A stretch of 42,492 nt of DNA from Nemertoderma westbladi (lineage: Eukaryota > Xenacoelomorpha > Nemertodermatida > Nemertodermatidae). Location: positions 1 through 42,492 of the forward strand of contig JAUCBJ010004121.1 in NCBI GenBank assembly GCA_032718475.1. The letters are read 5' to 3'. Under the pieces are notes generated by a model. That model saw nothing but the letters and a program-made list of their open reading frames with translations, ran no database searches and was not told the origin of the DNA. Shown here one piece after another: positions 1 through 10,004 of this stretch. The first letter of the stretch is position 1; every line of letters starts with the position of its first letter. Position numbers and translations under genes: made by a program.

Positions 1-7
1 GCGCTAT

Positions 8-545
8 TTACTGTAGCAAGTATGGAAGAGGTGGACGCGAACTTAGACACCCCGCACCACACCACAACTTCCAGTAAAAACCACGTATTTGAGACACGTG
101 CTTTAGTTCCGGAATATCCTCAGTTTTACGTAATACCTCGCAGTCGTCTGGCCGTACGTAATAGCGGGATATATTACCGCTGACGCGTTTGTCTGATTCT
201 GAGGAGATAGGCGTTAGCTGAACTCTATTAGCCAGACACATACAGCAGGCCAGACCCTTATTATACAGTTTATTATGATGAACTGTGGCTCTGTTTGTTG
301 TGGAAAATGATCCTCCCATATATAATCGAAGCTGTTAACAAATTATACTGGTGAACCCATGAAGGAAAGCTTATCCTTCTGAGAAAGGCGACCTCCACGC
401 CGGAATTTAATCGCTTTAGTTTTCTTTAAATTAACAGTTAACTGATTCTCTCTACAATAAACGAGACCGGCTTGAACCTCCTGAATGGATCTCCCTGCGA
501 TCACCAGATCGTCAGCATAGAATATTGCTAGGCACCCCCGGCGTC
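8..545 (-). pseudogene. LINE B reverse transcriptase, 3' part (YADD motif onward), broken
   Basis: Read on the minus strand, about 545 to 345 encodes a reverse-transcriptase active-site stretch, IFYADDLVIAG, followed by the usual post-catalytic sequence with NQLTVNLKKTKAIKF. The frame stops near 348. A second open frame, 319 to 8, continues with a segment typical of LINE RT thumb/connection regions (HHNKLYNKGLACCMC). Together they look like one decayed non-LTR retrotransposon RT running off the left edge of the window. Its upstream RT motif (QGDKLSPLLF) lies at about 3155-3240, on the far side of LINE A, so this element has been split. The clade is not clear. It is a dead copy. Confidence 0.7.
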
Positions 546-715
546 AAATATAGCCGGGAGGTCCGGCGTATATAAACTGTATTTTTATTTATTTCATAAA
601 AATCGGACAGGCCGACAGTTTAAAATACGTCAAACAAACACACAATTTACAGGTTAAAATCCTCAGTAGGTAGGCTAATTAGCTACTAAATCACACATCA
701 ATTTAGATCTATTGA

Positions 716-2281
716 TCAATAACTTAAATCACATTGATTTGATACACCAAAGTAGTTGAGTATATAATGGCGTCTCCTTGCAAGTGGGAGGGACAGTTTG
801 TGGCACTGATCAATAAAAGAGGCGTCCATTCTATCCTTGATGGATGGTTCTCCGGGAGCCACCCTCGACAATATACTTTTGACTGAGTATTTCATCGTTG
901 CCAGTGAACTCAAGTAGGGAAGTGAGAATCTCGCAGATGCTTTAGCGTATATGCTGCCAAGACCAATGTAATTGCTGCCACTACTGGTAACATTGCGTAT
1001 GAGGGTGATGCCGAGCCCAGAGTTCAAGCTTGTATTTGGGCAGCTCCGCAAACTCATGATTGTCCGAATAGAGGACCTGAACACATCATTGGCAAATATA
1101 CTACCATTAAATAGCAAATATAAGGTGGAGTTACTGGCATATCGCCCAATACATAACAAACCCCTTAGGAGCCTCCTATAATGAATTTCCAGGATTTCAA
1201 TCTGCGATTGTGATAGGGCACCAAGAAGGAATTTAAGTCTATATAAAATCGAGGGCACGCCCACAGCCTTCCACAATCTAACCACTGTCTTGCAGTCCAA
1301 CCACTTAACGGTCCATGATTTCCTGCGGAAAATTGCATGGACCACCGACATGGTCCTTATGCAGTATTGTAGAGCATCCTGTTTCTTTACGGCAAGGTTG
1401 AATCCGAGGAATACCAACTCTTTCGCTTCAGGTATGAGAGTATTATTTAACACCAGAAATGCTGGATGCTGTGATGTTGAGCTGTATATCCACTTCGTCT
1501 TGGATTTTTCAATATCCAATCCAATTTTCTTAGTTTCCTCGGATATGATTCTCACCATATATTGCATCTCTAAACCAGTGGAGGCAAGTAACAGAAAGTC
1601 ATCGGCATAGCTTAATGCACCTAGCCACGTGCTATCAATATTACAGCCAACTCCTTTTGATTGCAACTCATTCAAAATAGAGGCAGTGAATATGTTGAAC
1701 AAGATAGGTGATAGAACGGATCCTTGTTTTACTCCTTTTCCCAATGTGTAATATGTGTATTTTATCGAATCCCCAAATTTTAGAAAGATTTTGGTGCATC
1801 TGTAATAATCACAGAGTACAAGCACGATATGTGGATTTAGAAACTCAGTCAGCCGACGAAAAAGCTTATAGTAATTAACATCATCAAACGCAGATTTTAT
1901 GTCCAGCTGACACATGAAAATCGACGAGTCACGCTGCTTATAATACTCCACACATTCAAGTGCAAGGGATATAATCATATCGGCACTAAGTTTCTTTTTA
2001 TACCCGAATTGATTGACGTTCGTATGTGCAGCCGCACTGGAAGGAAAATATAGCGTTAGTATCAAGGCCTCAAATACCTTCGCAAGTAGGTTCACAGTAG
2101 CTATTGGTCTATATGAAGTATCATGGAGAGGATTTTTGTTCTTTCCTTTGTAGATATGTGTGATGATTGTTTCTCCAAAAGAAGTCGGAACCCTGCCAAG
2201 TTTTATTGCAGCGTTAAATATATTAGCAACGCTGTCTGATAGTGATCCTGGGTATGAATACAACAGATGTTCTGCAACCAA
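716..2281 (-). CDS. LINE A reverse transcriptase (intact reading frame, 5' end lost by frameshift)
   Basis: This 521-residue frame encodes most of a non-LTR reverse transcriptase, which copies element RNA into DNA at a nicked target. Visible motifs in order: SYRPIATVNLLAKVFE (fingers), NQFGYKKKLSAD, LDIKSAFDDVN (motif A with catalytic Asp), GVKQGSVLSPILFN (motif B), SYADDFLLLAST (motif C, catalytic YADD), KSKTKW and VFLGFNL (motifs D/E), then an RNase-H-less C-terminal extension. The sequence just upstream, GKAPDKG, is in a neighbouring frame that overlaps by about 80 bp (2203-2281), so a frameshift near 2280 separates linker and RT. The first Met is therefore not a real start. The element is non-autonomous now. 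Confidence 0.8.
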   Translation of the reverse strand: MVAEHLLYSYPGSLSDSVANIFNAAIKLGRVPTSFGETIITHIYKGKNKNPLHDTSYRPIATVNLLAKVFEALILTLYFPSSAAAHTNVNQFGYKKKLSADMIISLALECVEYYKQRDSSIFMCQLDIKSAFDDVNYYKLFRRLTEFLNPHIVLVLCDYYRCTKIFLKFGDSIKYTYYTLGKGVKQGSVLSPILFNIFTASILNELQSKGVGCNIDSTWLGALSYADDFLLLASTGLEMQYMVRIISEETKKIGLDIEKSKTKWIYSSTSQHPAFLVLNNTLIPEAKELVFLGFNLAVKKQDALQYCIRTMSVVHAIFRRKSWTVKWLDCKTVVRLWKAVGVPSILYRLKFLLGALSQSQIEILEIHYRRLLRGLLCIGRYASNSTLYLLFNGSIFANDVFRSSIRTIMSLRSCPNTSLNSGLGITLIRNVTSSGSNYIGLGSIYAKASARFSLPYLSSLATMKYSVKSILSRVAPGEPSIKDRMDASFIDQCHKLSLPLARRRHYILNYFGVSNQCDLSY

Positions 2282-2700
2282 AGACCCTTGTCAGGGGCCT
2301 TCCCCTTCTTCAGTTTTGAAATAATTTTCCTAACAGTTACAGGAGAGACAGATGGCATTGTGACATTACTCTTATTTCCCTTTAACTCGTTGACTAATCC
2401 CACAAGACATTGTTTGTCATCGCTTCCAGTAGTATCCTGTTGAAACCGATTTTCAATAGATTGTTGCACAGCCAGTGGTACAGTCACAGCGCGGTTATTA
2501 CCAAAGTATGACCAGAATCGCTTGGGGCTATTTTTATATAAACTTGATGCTTTCAGCAGATTTGTACGCACCTTGTCCTTTATAAGTTTGCTCTGTAGAT
2601 GACGAACAACCGCTTTAGAAGATTGGAACGCTTTCCTCAAATGCTCCTTCACCTTATTATCAGTCGCTTGCTTCCACATGCTGTGCAAACGTCTTGTCAC
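2203..2700 (-). pseudogene. LINE A linker between endonuclease and RT
   Basis: A basic, helix-rich stretch with KNSPKRFWSYFGNN and ISKLKKGKAPDKG, both typical of the region just upstream of RT motif 0/1 in LINE ORF2 proteins. It is out of frame with the endonuclease remnant upstream (they overlap at 2660-2700) and with the RT downstream, so ORF2 of this copy carries at least two frameshifts. Confidence 0.65.
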
Positions 2701-3150
2701 ATACCCTTTCCTTTAGTGAGGAACAGATGATCCACGGTTTGCGCCTTTGTCTAATCCGCCTCCGAATTGTTATGTGTCGCTGCGATGCACTAGATAAGAT
2801 GTCTTCAACTCTTGCAGTATAATTATGGAGATCCTGTATCGTCCATGTGCATAATTTTCTTTCATAATTGTTATTTAGCTCAATTAGTTCCGTTTCCACC
2901 ATGTTTGCATATGCTTCAATCTTCTTTTTCGTAGCGCGGTTCCAATTATAACGAACAATACTCAAGTGTTTTGCAGTTTTTGATGCATCAGGGTTATGTG
3001 ATTTTGTTGGTGTCTCTATCCCAATAGTTGCTACTACTGGAACGTGATCGGAGTTGTTAACTGAAGGATCCATAGACAACACCTTCACTCCAATGCCTAC
3101 TCCACTTCTATAAAGCTTGTATTTCGGTCCTGAGAATGAAATATGTGTGT
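2660..3150 (-). pseudogene. LINE A APE-type endonuclease, C-terminal remnant
   Basis: The minus frame contains DPSVNNSDHVPVVATI. The SDH triplet is the conserved C-terminal catalytic motif (Asp-His) of apurinic-like LINE endonucleases. A basic linker follows with RKPWI, another usual landmark. The N-terminal catalytic residues are absent because the copy is truncated. The first 11 or so residues of the open frame belong to the host LINE B sequence, not to this element. Confidence 0.65.
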
Positions 3151-3155
3151 CCACT

Positions 3156-3330
3156 GACAAACAATAAAGGAGAAAGCTTATCACCCTGGACTACCCCGAT
3201 AGTGTGGGTGATCAGGCTGTTTCATGAACTTATCCATTTCAAGTCGTCATACATAACACAGCAACAGTTGTCAATCGCAGTTGATTGGCTAATACTGTAA
3301 TATAAAATAAAAATATAGCAGGTATCTAAA
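3156..3330 (-). pseudogene. LINE B reverse transcriptase, upstream fragment
   Basis: Minus-strand translation gives DDLKWISS, a stop, then THTIGVVQGDKLSPLLFV. The last part is RT motif B (QGDxLSPLLF). It ends where LINE A begins, and the next RT motif of the same element (YADD) appears at about 520, beyond LINE A. About 40-60 RT residues between the two halves are not visible, so some LINE B sequence was probably deleted. Confidence 0.6.
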
Positions 3331-3830
3331 ATAAAAAAAATGATTAATATACCGTAGGTATAAGTATTTGTTTGGATGATTCAAGTTAATTTTCTAGAAT
3401 AGTATTTATTTCAACCGTACTGGTATCGTAGAGTTGCTGCGAATTAGGCCTATGCCACAAAGAGTTTCTTACCACCAGTCTATATTAGTTTTACGCATTC
3501 TATTTGCAAACAAATACTGCACTACGAATTATATATATTTATTTATCAAGCACAATAAGTAAAAAACCTTACCGGTAACCGGTAGTTGTGTTATAACCAA
3601 ATTATGTAAAAAATAAAAACCAATAAGACCTAGACGTTGCATGCAATCAGTGATCAGCTGACCTGGCAGCAGCCAGCTGATCGGTTGGTTTCGACCCGCA
3701 ACTGAAGGCATTCTCAGGAGGCCAAGCCAGGAAATGTAGAGAGAATTCACAAAGGGAGACAGAACGGCTATTGAAATGAAGAGAGAGGTTTGTAGGTAAC
3801 TAACCACTGGGAAGCAGCACCACAAACTTA
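3331..3830. other. AT-rich intergenic DNA, no recognised gene
   Basis: Contains an ACCGGTAACCGGT duplication near 3570 and TCAGCTG palindromes near 3650-3680. The open frames here have no recognisable domain. Confidence 0.5.
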
Positions 3831-3831
3831 C

Positions 3832-4030
3832 GCCAATCACGTTTCTGCTTGTTCATAGCGGGCTTGCGTGTTTGAATGTAATACATCTCAAGCTTTTGCA
3901 AGACTGGCCGCAATGGGTGTCTGGCAATTACTTTTAAATGTTTAAACAATTCACGCCAGTCAGTCAGCCAACGTGTATTGGGCTCGCCGCGGTGCGTCAT
4001 GATGTGGTTGTGCAGTGTTTTACCCTGTAC
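3832..4030 (-). pseudogene. possible GIY-YIG endonuclease C-terminal remnant (Penelope-like?)
   Basis: The minus frame reads LHNHIMTHRG, about 20 residues, then LQKLEMYYIQTRKPAMNKQ. The second block resembles the ALYI-x-x-x-x-P-x-LN ending of GIY-YIG nucleases found in Penelope-like retroelements, and the first resembles the preceding basic helix with an EHR-type motif. No N-terminal GIY...YIG is visible. The frame continues in phase into the 81-bp array (VEMILK is read in both), so this fragment may be the seed from which the array grew. The family call is tentative. Confidence 0.33.
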
Positions 4031-7000
4031 TTTTAGTATCATTTCCACTGTCCGGGCTTGCTCAACCTAGTAGTAGAGTAGTAGGCCATAGCGTCGTAGA
4101 GTTAGAGTATCTTTTAGTATCATTTCCACTGTCCGAGCTCGCTCGACGTAGTAGTAGAGTAGTAGGCCATAGCGTCGTAGAGTTAGAGTATCTTTTAGTA
4201 TCATTTCCACTGTCCGAGCTCGCTCGACCTAGTAGTAGAGTAGTAGGCCGTAGTGTCGTAGAGTTAGAGTATCTTTTAGTATCATTTCCACTGTTCGAGC
4301 TCACTCGACCAAGTAGTAGAGTAGTAGGCCATAGCGTCGTAGAGTTAGAGTATCTTTTAGTATCACTTTCACTGTCCGAGCTCGCTCGACCAAGTAGTAG
4401 AGTAGTAGGCCATAGTGTCGTAGAGTTAGAGTATCTTTTAGTATCATTTCCACTGTCCGAGCTCGCTCGACCTAGTAGTAGAGTAGTAGGCCATAGCGTC
4501 GTAAAGTATCTTTTAGTATCATTCCCACCTTCCGAGCTCACTCGACCAAGTAGTAGAGTAGTAGGCCATAGCGTCGTAGAGTTAGAGTATCTTTTAGTAT
4601 CATTTCCACTGTTCGAGCTCGCTCGACCTAGTAGTAGAGTAGTAGGCCATAGCGTCGTAGAGTATCTTTTAGTATCATTCCCACCTTCCGAGCTCACTCG
4701 ACCACGTAGTAGAATAGTAGGCCATAGCGTCGTAAAGTATCTTTTAGTATCATTCCCACCTTCCGAGCTCACTCGACCAAGTAGTAGAGTAGTAGGCCAT
4801 AGCGTCGTAGAGTTAGAGTATCTTTTAGTATCATTTCCACTGTCCGAGCTCGCTCGACCAAGTAGTAGAGTAGTAGGCCACAGCGTCGTAGAGTTAGAGT
4901 ATCTTTTAGTATCATTCCCACCTTCCGAGCTCACTCGACCACGTAGTAGAATAGTAGGCCATAGCGTCGTAAAGTATCTTTTAGTATCATTCCCACCTTC
5001 CGAGCTCACTCGACCAAGTAGTAGAGTAGTAGGCCATAGCGTCGTAGAGTTAGAGTATCTTTTAGTATCATTTCCACTGTCCGAGCTCGCTCGACCAAGT
5101 AGTAGAGTAGTAGGCCGTAGTGTCATAGAGTTAGAGTATCTTTTAGTATCATTTCCACTGTCCGAGCTCGCTCGACCAAGTAGTAGAGTAGTAGGCCATA
5201 GCGTCGTAGAGTTAGAGTATCTTTTAGTATCATTTCCACTGTCCGAGCTCACTCGACCAAGTAGTAGAGTAGTAGGCCATAGCGTCATAGAGTTAGAGTA
5301 TCTTTTAGTATCATTTCCACTGTCCGAGCTTGCTCAACCTAGTAGTAGAGTAGTAGGCCGTAGTGTCATAGAGTTAGAGTATCTTTTAGTATCATTTCCA
5401 CTGTCCGAGCTCGCTCGACCAAGTAGTAGAGTAGTAGGCCATAGCGTCGTAGAGTTAGAGTATCTTATAGTATCATTTCCACTGTCCGAGCTCACTCGAC
5501 CAAGTAGTAGAGTAGTAGGCCATAGCGTCATAGAGTTAGAGTATCTTTTAGTATCATTTCCACTGTCCGAGCTCGCTCGACCAAGTAGTAGAGTAGTAGG
5601 CCGTAGTGTCATAGAGTTAGAGTATCTTTTAGTATCATTTCCACTGTCCGAGCTCGCTCGACCAAGTAGTAGAGTAGTAGGCCGTAGTGTCATAGAGTTA
5701 GAGTATCTTTTAGTATCATTTCCACTGTCCGAGCTCACTCGACCAAGTAGTAGAGTAGTAGGCCATAGCGTCATAGAGTTAGAGTATCTTTTAGTATCAT
5801 TTCCACTGTCCGAGCTTGCTCAACCTAGTAGTAGAGTAGTAGGCCGTAGTGTCATAGAGTTAGAGTATCTTTTAGTATCATTTCCACTGTCCGAGCTCGC
5901 TCGACCAAGTAGTAGAGTAGTAGGCCATAGCGTCGTAGAGTTAGAGTATCTTTTAGTATCATTTCCACTGTCCGAGCTCACTCGACCAAGTAGTAGAGTA
6001 GTAGGCCATAGCGTCATAGAGTTAGAGTATCTTTTAGTATCATTTCCACTGTCCGAGCTCGCTCGACCAAGTAGTAGAGTAGTAGGCCGTAGTGTCATAG
6101 AGTTAGAGTATCTTTTAGTATCATTTCCACTGTCCGAGCTAGCTCGACCAAGTAGTAGAGTAGTAGGCCGTAGGGTCGTAGAGTTAGAGTATCTTTTAGT
6201 ATCATTTCCACTGTCCGAGCTCGCTCGACCAAGTAGTAGAGTAGTAGGCCGTAGTGTCGTAGAGTTAGAGTATCTTTTAGTATCATTTCCACTGTCCGAG
6301 CTCGCTCGACCAAGTAGTAGAGTAGTAGGCCACAGCGTCGTAGAGTTAGAGTATCTTTTAGTATCATTTCCACTGTCCGAGCTCGCTCGACCAAGTAATA
6401 GAGTAGTAGGCCGTAGTGTCGTAGAGTTAGAGTATCTTTTAGTATCATTTCCACTGTCCGAGCTCGCTCGACAAAGTAGTAGAGTAGTAGGCCACAGCGT
6501 CGTAGAGTTAGAGTATCTTTTAGTATCATTTCCACTGTCCGAGCTCGCTCGACCTAGTAGTAGAGTAGTAGTAGGCCATAGCGTCATAGAGTTAGAGTAT
6601 CTTTTAGTATCATTTCCACTGTCCGAGCTCGCTCGACCAAGTAGTAGAGTAGTAGGCCATAGCGTCATAGAGTTAGAGTATCTTTTAGTATCATTCCCAC
6701 CTTCCGAGCTCACTCGACCAAGTAGTAGAGTAGTAGGCCATAGCGTCGTAGAGTTAGAGTATCTTTTAGTATCATTTCCACTGTTCGAGCTCGCTCGACC
6801 TAGTAGTAGAGTAAAGTAGGCCATAGCGTCGTAAAGTATCTTTTAGTATCATTCCCACCTTCCGAGCTCGCTCGACCTAGTAGTAGAGTAGTAGGCCATA
6901 GCGTCGTAGAGTTAGAGTATCTTTTAGTATCATTTCCACTGTCCGAGCTCGCTCGACAAAGTAGTAGAGTAGTAGGCCACAGCGTCGTAGAGTTAGAGTA

Positions 7001-7890
7001 TCTTTTAGTATCATTTCCACTGTCCGAGCTCGCTCGACCTAGTAGTAGAGTAGTAGTAGGCCATAGCGTCATAGAGTTAGAGTATCTTTTAGTATCATTT
7101 CCACTGTCCGAGCTCGCTCGACCAAGTAGTAGAGTAGTAGGCCATAGCGTCATAGAGTTAGAGTATCTTTTAGTATCATTCCCACCTTCCGAGCTCACTC
7201 GACCAAGTAGTAGAGTAGTAGGCCATAGCGTCGTAGAGTTAGAGTATCTTTTAGTATCATTTCCACTGTTCGAGCTCGCTCGACCTAGTAGTAGAGTAAA
7301 GTAGGCCATAGCGTCGTAAAGTATCTTTTAGTATCATTCCCACCTTCCGAGCTCGCTCGACCTAGTAGTAGAGTAGTAGGCCATAGCGTCGTAGAGTTAG
7401 AGTATCTTTTAGTATCATTTCCACTGTCCGAGCTCGCTCGACCAAGTAGTAGAGTAGTAGGCCATAGCGTCGTAGAGTTAGAGTATCTTTTAGTATCATT
7501 TCCACTGTCCGAGCTCGCTCGACCAAGTAGTAGAGTAGTAGGCCATAGCGTCGTAGAGTTAGAGTATCTTTTAGTATCATTTCCACTGTCCGAGCTCGCT
7601 CGACCAAGTAGTAGGCCGTAGTGTCGTAGAGTGAGAGTATCTTTTAGTATCATTTCCACTGTCCGATCTCGCTCGACCAAGTAGTAGAGTAAAGTAGGCC
7701 ATAGCGTCGTAGAGTTAGAGTATCTTTTAGTATCATTTCCACTGTCCGAGCTCGCTCGACCAAGTAGTAGAGTAGTAGGCCATAGCATCATAGAGTTAGA
7801 GTATCTTTTAGTATCATTTCCACTGTTCGAGCTCGCTCGACCAAGTAGTAGAGTAGTAGGCCATAGTGTCGTAGAGTTAGAGTATCATTT
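4030..7890. repeat. 81-bp minisatellite, about 48 units, with higher-order structure
   Basis: Unit of 81 bp containing TATCTTTTAGTATCATT, GTCCGAGCTCGCTCGAC and AGTAGTAGAGTAGTAGGCC. Variant units are 75 bp (loss of 6 bp at GAGTTA), 84 bp (extra GTA near 6566) and +2 bp (GTAAAGTAGG near 6811 and 7296). Higher-order repeats are visible: marker TGCTCAACCT recurs 486 bp apart (5331, 5817), GTAAAGTAGG 485 bp apart (6811, 7296), ACCACGTAGT 237 bp apart (4701, 4938). Because almost all unit lengths are multiples of three, long frames stay open on both strands; these most likely do not encode protein. Confidence 0.97.
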
Positions 7891-8330
7891 AGAATCGCCT
7901 TTATAACGTACGCTTTTTTATTCTCTCAGAATTCGTGAATTTATCATCATGAATTGCCCATAAAGGATAAGTTTAAAGGGAAACAAAGTCAGATAATAAA
8001 AATGATAAAGTAATACGTGTAATTAAATAAATGATAAAATTATTCAAGTAATTATTCTAACACTCTCAGACAATAAAATTACATATCTTCGTCACCTAAT
8101 ATCAATTAATATAAAATATATAAACACCCGCAATGTAATATCGCAATCGGAAATAATAATGCAGCTTGTTTGGACGCACTGTGAAAAATTATACAAAATA
8201 CAAGTTCCATATAAATAGTCTGGGCTGGGTAATTAATAATTATACAACAACCTCTAATTAATTGAATTAATCTTCTTTAATTACACAAGACCAAATTTTG
8301 ATAATTTTGTATTTTTTACTACTACAGTTA
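7891..8330. other. AT-rich flank of the 81-bp array
   Basis: No coding or RNA signal seen. The array decays within its last unit (AGTATCATTTAGAATCG) and the DNA becomes strongly AT-rich. Confidence 0.5.
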
Positions 8331-8334
8331 TGTA

Positions 8335-9300
8335 TCACAACTACTAAAGCACCTACCTCAATGTTTTGCTTAGCATTACTAGCACTGCTACAAAGACAAA
8401 TCCAGTACGTAGCACTACTAGCTTTGCTACAAAGACACCTCCACGGTCATTCTCACCAAAATTGGCCAATCCATATTAGAAATTGTTCAGGTCAAAATTT
8501 ATATTTAGATTGATGAATTTTTAAGCGGTAAAATGTTTTATTAAATATGAAATCAGTCTTGATAAAGCTGCATATGATGTTTTCACGACTGAAAAGAAAT
8601 TAGTAGTAATTAGTTTACTATGTAAGCGCCCTAAAATAGCATATTTGGAAATGTACAGGTGAAATGTACATAACATTTAATGAATTGTAGAATGATGTCA
8701 TTTGGTTCTTGGTGTTGAAATCTGTGCCTATTCTGTAGGCTTGAATAATTATCTAGCTGCTCAGGTTATGTTGCAGAGAATGTAAACATTTCCATTCAAG
8801 TTACACCATAAAAATGAAATAAAAATAAATAAATAAATAATAGAAATTAATAAATAAAAATTCCATTACGTTGCCTGTAATGTCCCAAATGCTATTAACG
8901 GCAAATTAATCATAAATTATCGCTTAATAGAATAAAAAAAAAGTTAGTGAAAATGATGCAGGGGGCAATTACTGTATATACAGCATCAAGTATGAACACA
9001 ATGGTTTGTCCCATGCATTTACGTACAAAATCTTCTTTCGAATTCGAATACATAATATATTGGCAAAAATAAGAAAAGTAATTCTAGTGGAATATAACAT
9101 GGCATTACACCCCCCCCCCCCCCCCACACCCCCCCACATCGATACAGGAACAAGATCAATTTGTCCCAGCATGTAAGTGCCTGTAATAGTCCCACAATTA
9201 AGTGTGGCTGTGAAAGCATTACATTGAGGGGCTGACCCTTCCTTGCCTGTAATGCCTAAGCCTGTTCAGCACGAATACTGGTCGCCAGACAGCTGCAGTG
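8335..9300 (-). repeat. diverged dispersed repeat, inverted copy of the 15.7-15.97 kb sequence
   Basis: The stretch CATTCTCACCAAAATTGGCC at about 8449 is the reverse complement, with few changes, of GGCCACTTTTGGTGAGAATG at about 15942. Both are bordered by GTA-GTAGCACTACTAG-like sequence and, further out, by several CCTGTAATG/CATTACAGG motifs (8870-9250 here, 15720-15790 there). This points to two old copies of one dispersed repeat. No protein is recognisable. It also holds an AAAT-rich tract near 8815-8860. Confidence 0.45.
9110..9125 (+). repeat. poly-C run (16 C), followed by C-rich imperfect tract
   Basis: Sixteen consecutive C, then CACACCCCCCCAC. A homopolymer like this is unstable in assemblies. 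Confidence 0.95.
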
Positions 9301-9401
9301 TACACGAGTGTTCTCAAGGTCTTCGAGGTTGTAGTTACAGATAACATACACGATTTAGTTATCTTTTCAGAATATAACTGATATCACAAACTTTCTTATA
9401 G

Positions 9402-9692
9402 TTGATTTCAGATTCACTAAGTAGTCAATATTGCAATCAATTCATCGTTCATTTGTTTAACAAATATGCCAAGAAGAATCTCGACAGTTTACAATGGATC
9501 TACACTGAGGCAGGTCACGGAAAGGGACCAGTTGATGGAATAGGAGGGGACATTAAAAGGATACTAGATGGCATTATTGGTATTGGTATGGATATTGGAG
9601 CGGCAACTTACAATGTTGAAACCATTGTCCAACAGATAAAAGAAAGGTCATCGTTACCTATCCCCATCGCTCTATCCCCTATACATCAATAG
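9402..9692 (+). pseudogene. transposon-derived exon with GHGKG..DGIGG..KR signature
   Basis: The plus frame gives SDSLSSQY, then EAGHGKGPVDGIGGDIKR, ending at a stop at 9690-9692. A widely dispersed invertebrate protein family that I associate with DDE-type transposon remnants has the same layout: an SDG-x-x-SQ-x-x-N block followed by an HGKG-x-x-DG-x-GG-x-x-KR block. The frame is closed upstream by TAG at 9399-9401, whose AG also forms a good splice acceptor (TTTCTTATAG), so this could be an exon. No partner exon upstream is recognisable. The Gly of SDG is replaced by Ser. I regard it as an element fragment, not a host gene. Confidence 0.42.
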
Positions 9693-10004
9693 AGATCGAT
9701 GAGGCTCAATCTCTTCTAACACGCCCTCCACCGGGTATTCCGGGTATTAAGCTGTACAGCCCCCTGACATTCAACTAAAGTACATTTTGTAAAATTAGAA
9801 AGCAGCTTAATTATGTGGCATAACTTCGCGAATTTTGATCGCAGGGAGCTGATTTTGAGCTCATTCTGTTCGGATTACAACGGTTTTATTCGAATCCATG
9901 TCCAATATTATGATTTTATTATGTTTTCGCATCCAAAAACGTTGTGAAAAAAACACTTTTTTAAAAATTATTGTGTTTCACCATTCGACATTTTGCACTC
10001 TTAG
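9693..10004. other. intergenic, no feature seen
   Basis: AT-rich; carries a short duplication of CGGGTATT near 9737-9750. Confidence 0.45.

Larger units (their letters stand above)
546..3155 (-). mobile_element. LINE A, 5'-truncated non-LTR retrotransposon inside LINE B
   Basis: A minus-strand LINE copy. In order it holds the end of an APE-type endonuclease (about 3150-2990, with the NSDHVPVV motif), a linker (to about 2290), a reverse transcriptase (2281-716) and a short 3' UTR whose minus strand carries AATAAATAAA near 580-590. The 5' end starts in the middle of the endonuclease, so the copy is 5'-truncated. Flanking RT motifs of a different LINE on both sides show it sits inside another element. 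Clade looks CR1/Jockey-like from the APE-RT order and motif spacing, but this is tentative. Boundaries are good to about 20 bp. Confidence 0.72.

Noticed and set aside
4015-6819. A 934-codon plus-strand frame as a protein-coding gene
   Set aside because: It is made only of the 81-bp minisatellite, has no ATG start (the frame opens at GTG), and equally long frames exist on the other strand because the unit is a multiple of three. Kept as a repeat and discussed as a finding.
8969-9219. Minus-strand frames with Gly-rich runs
   Set aside because: The Gly/Val-Trp-Gly runs come from the poly-C tract; no domain.
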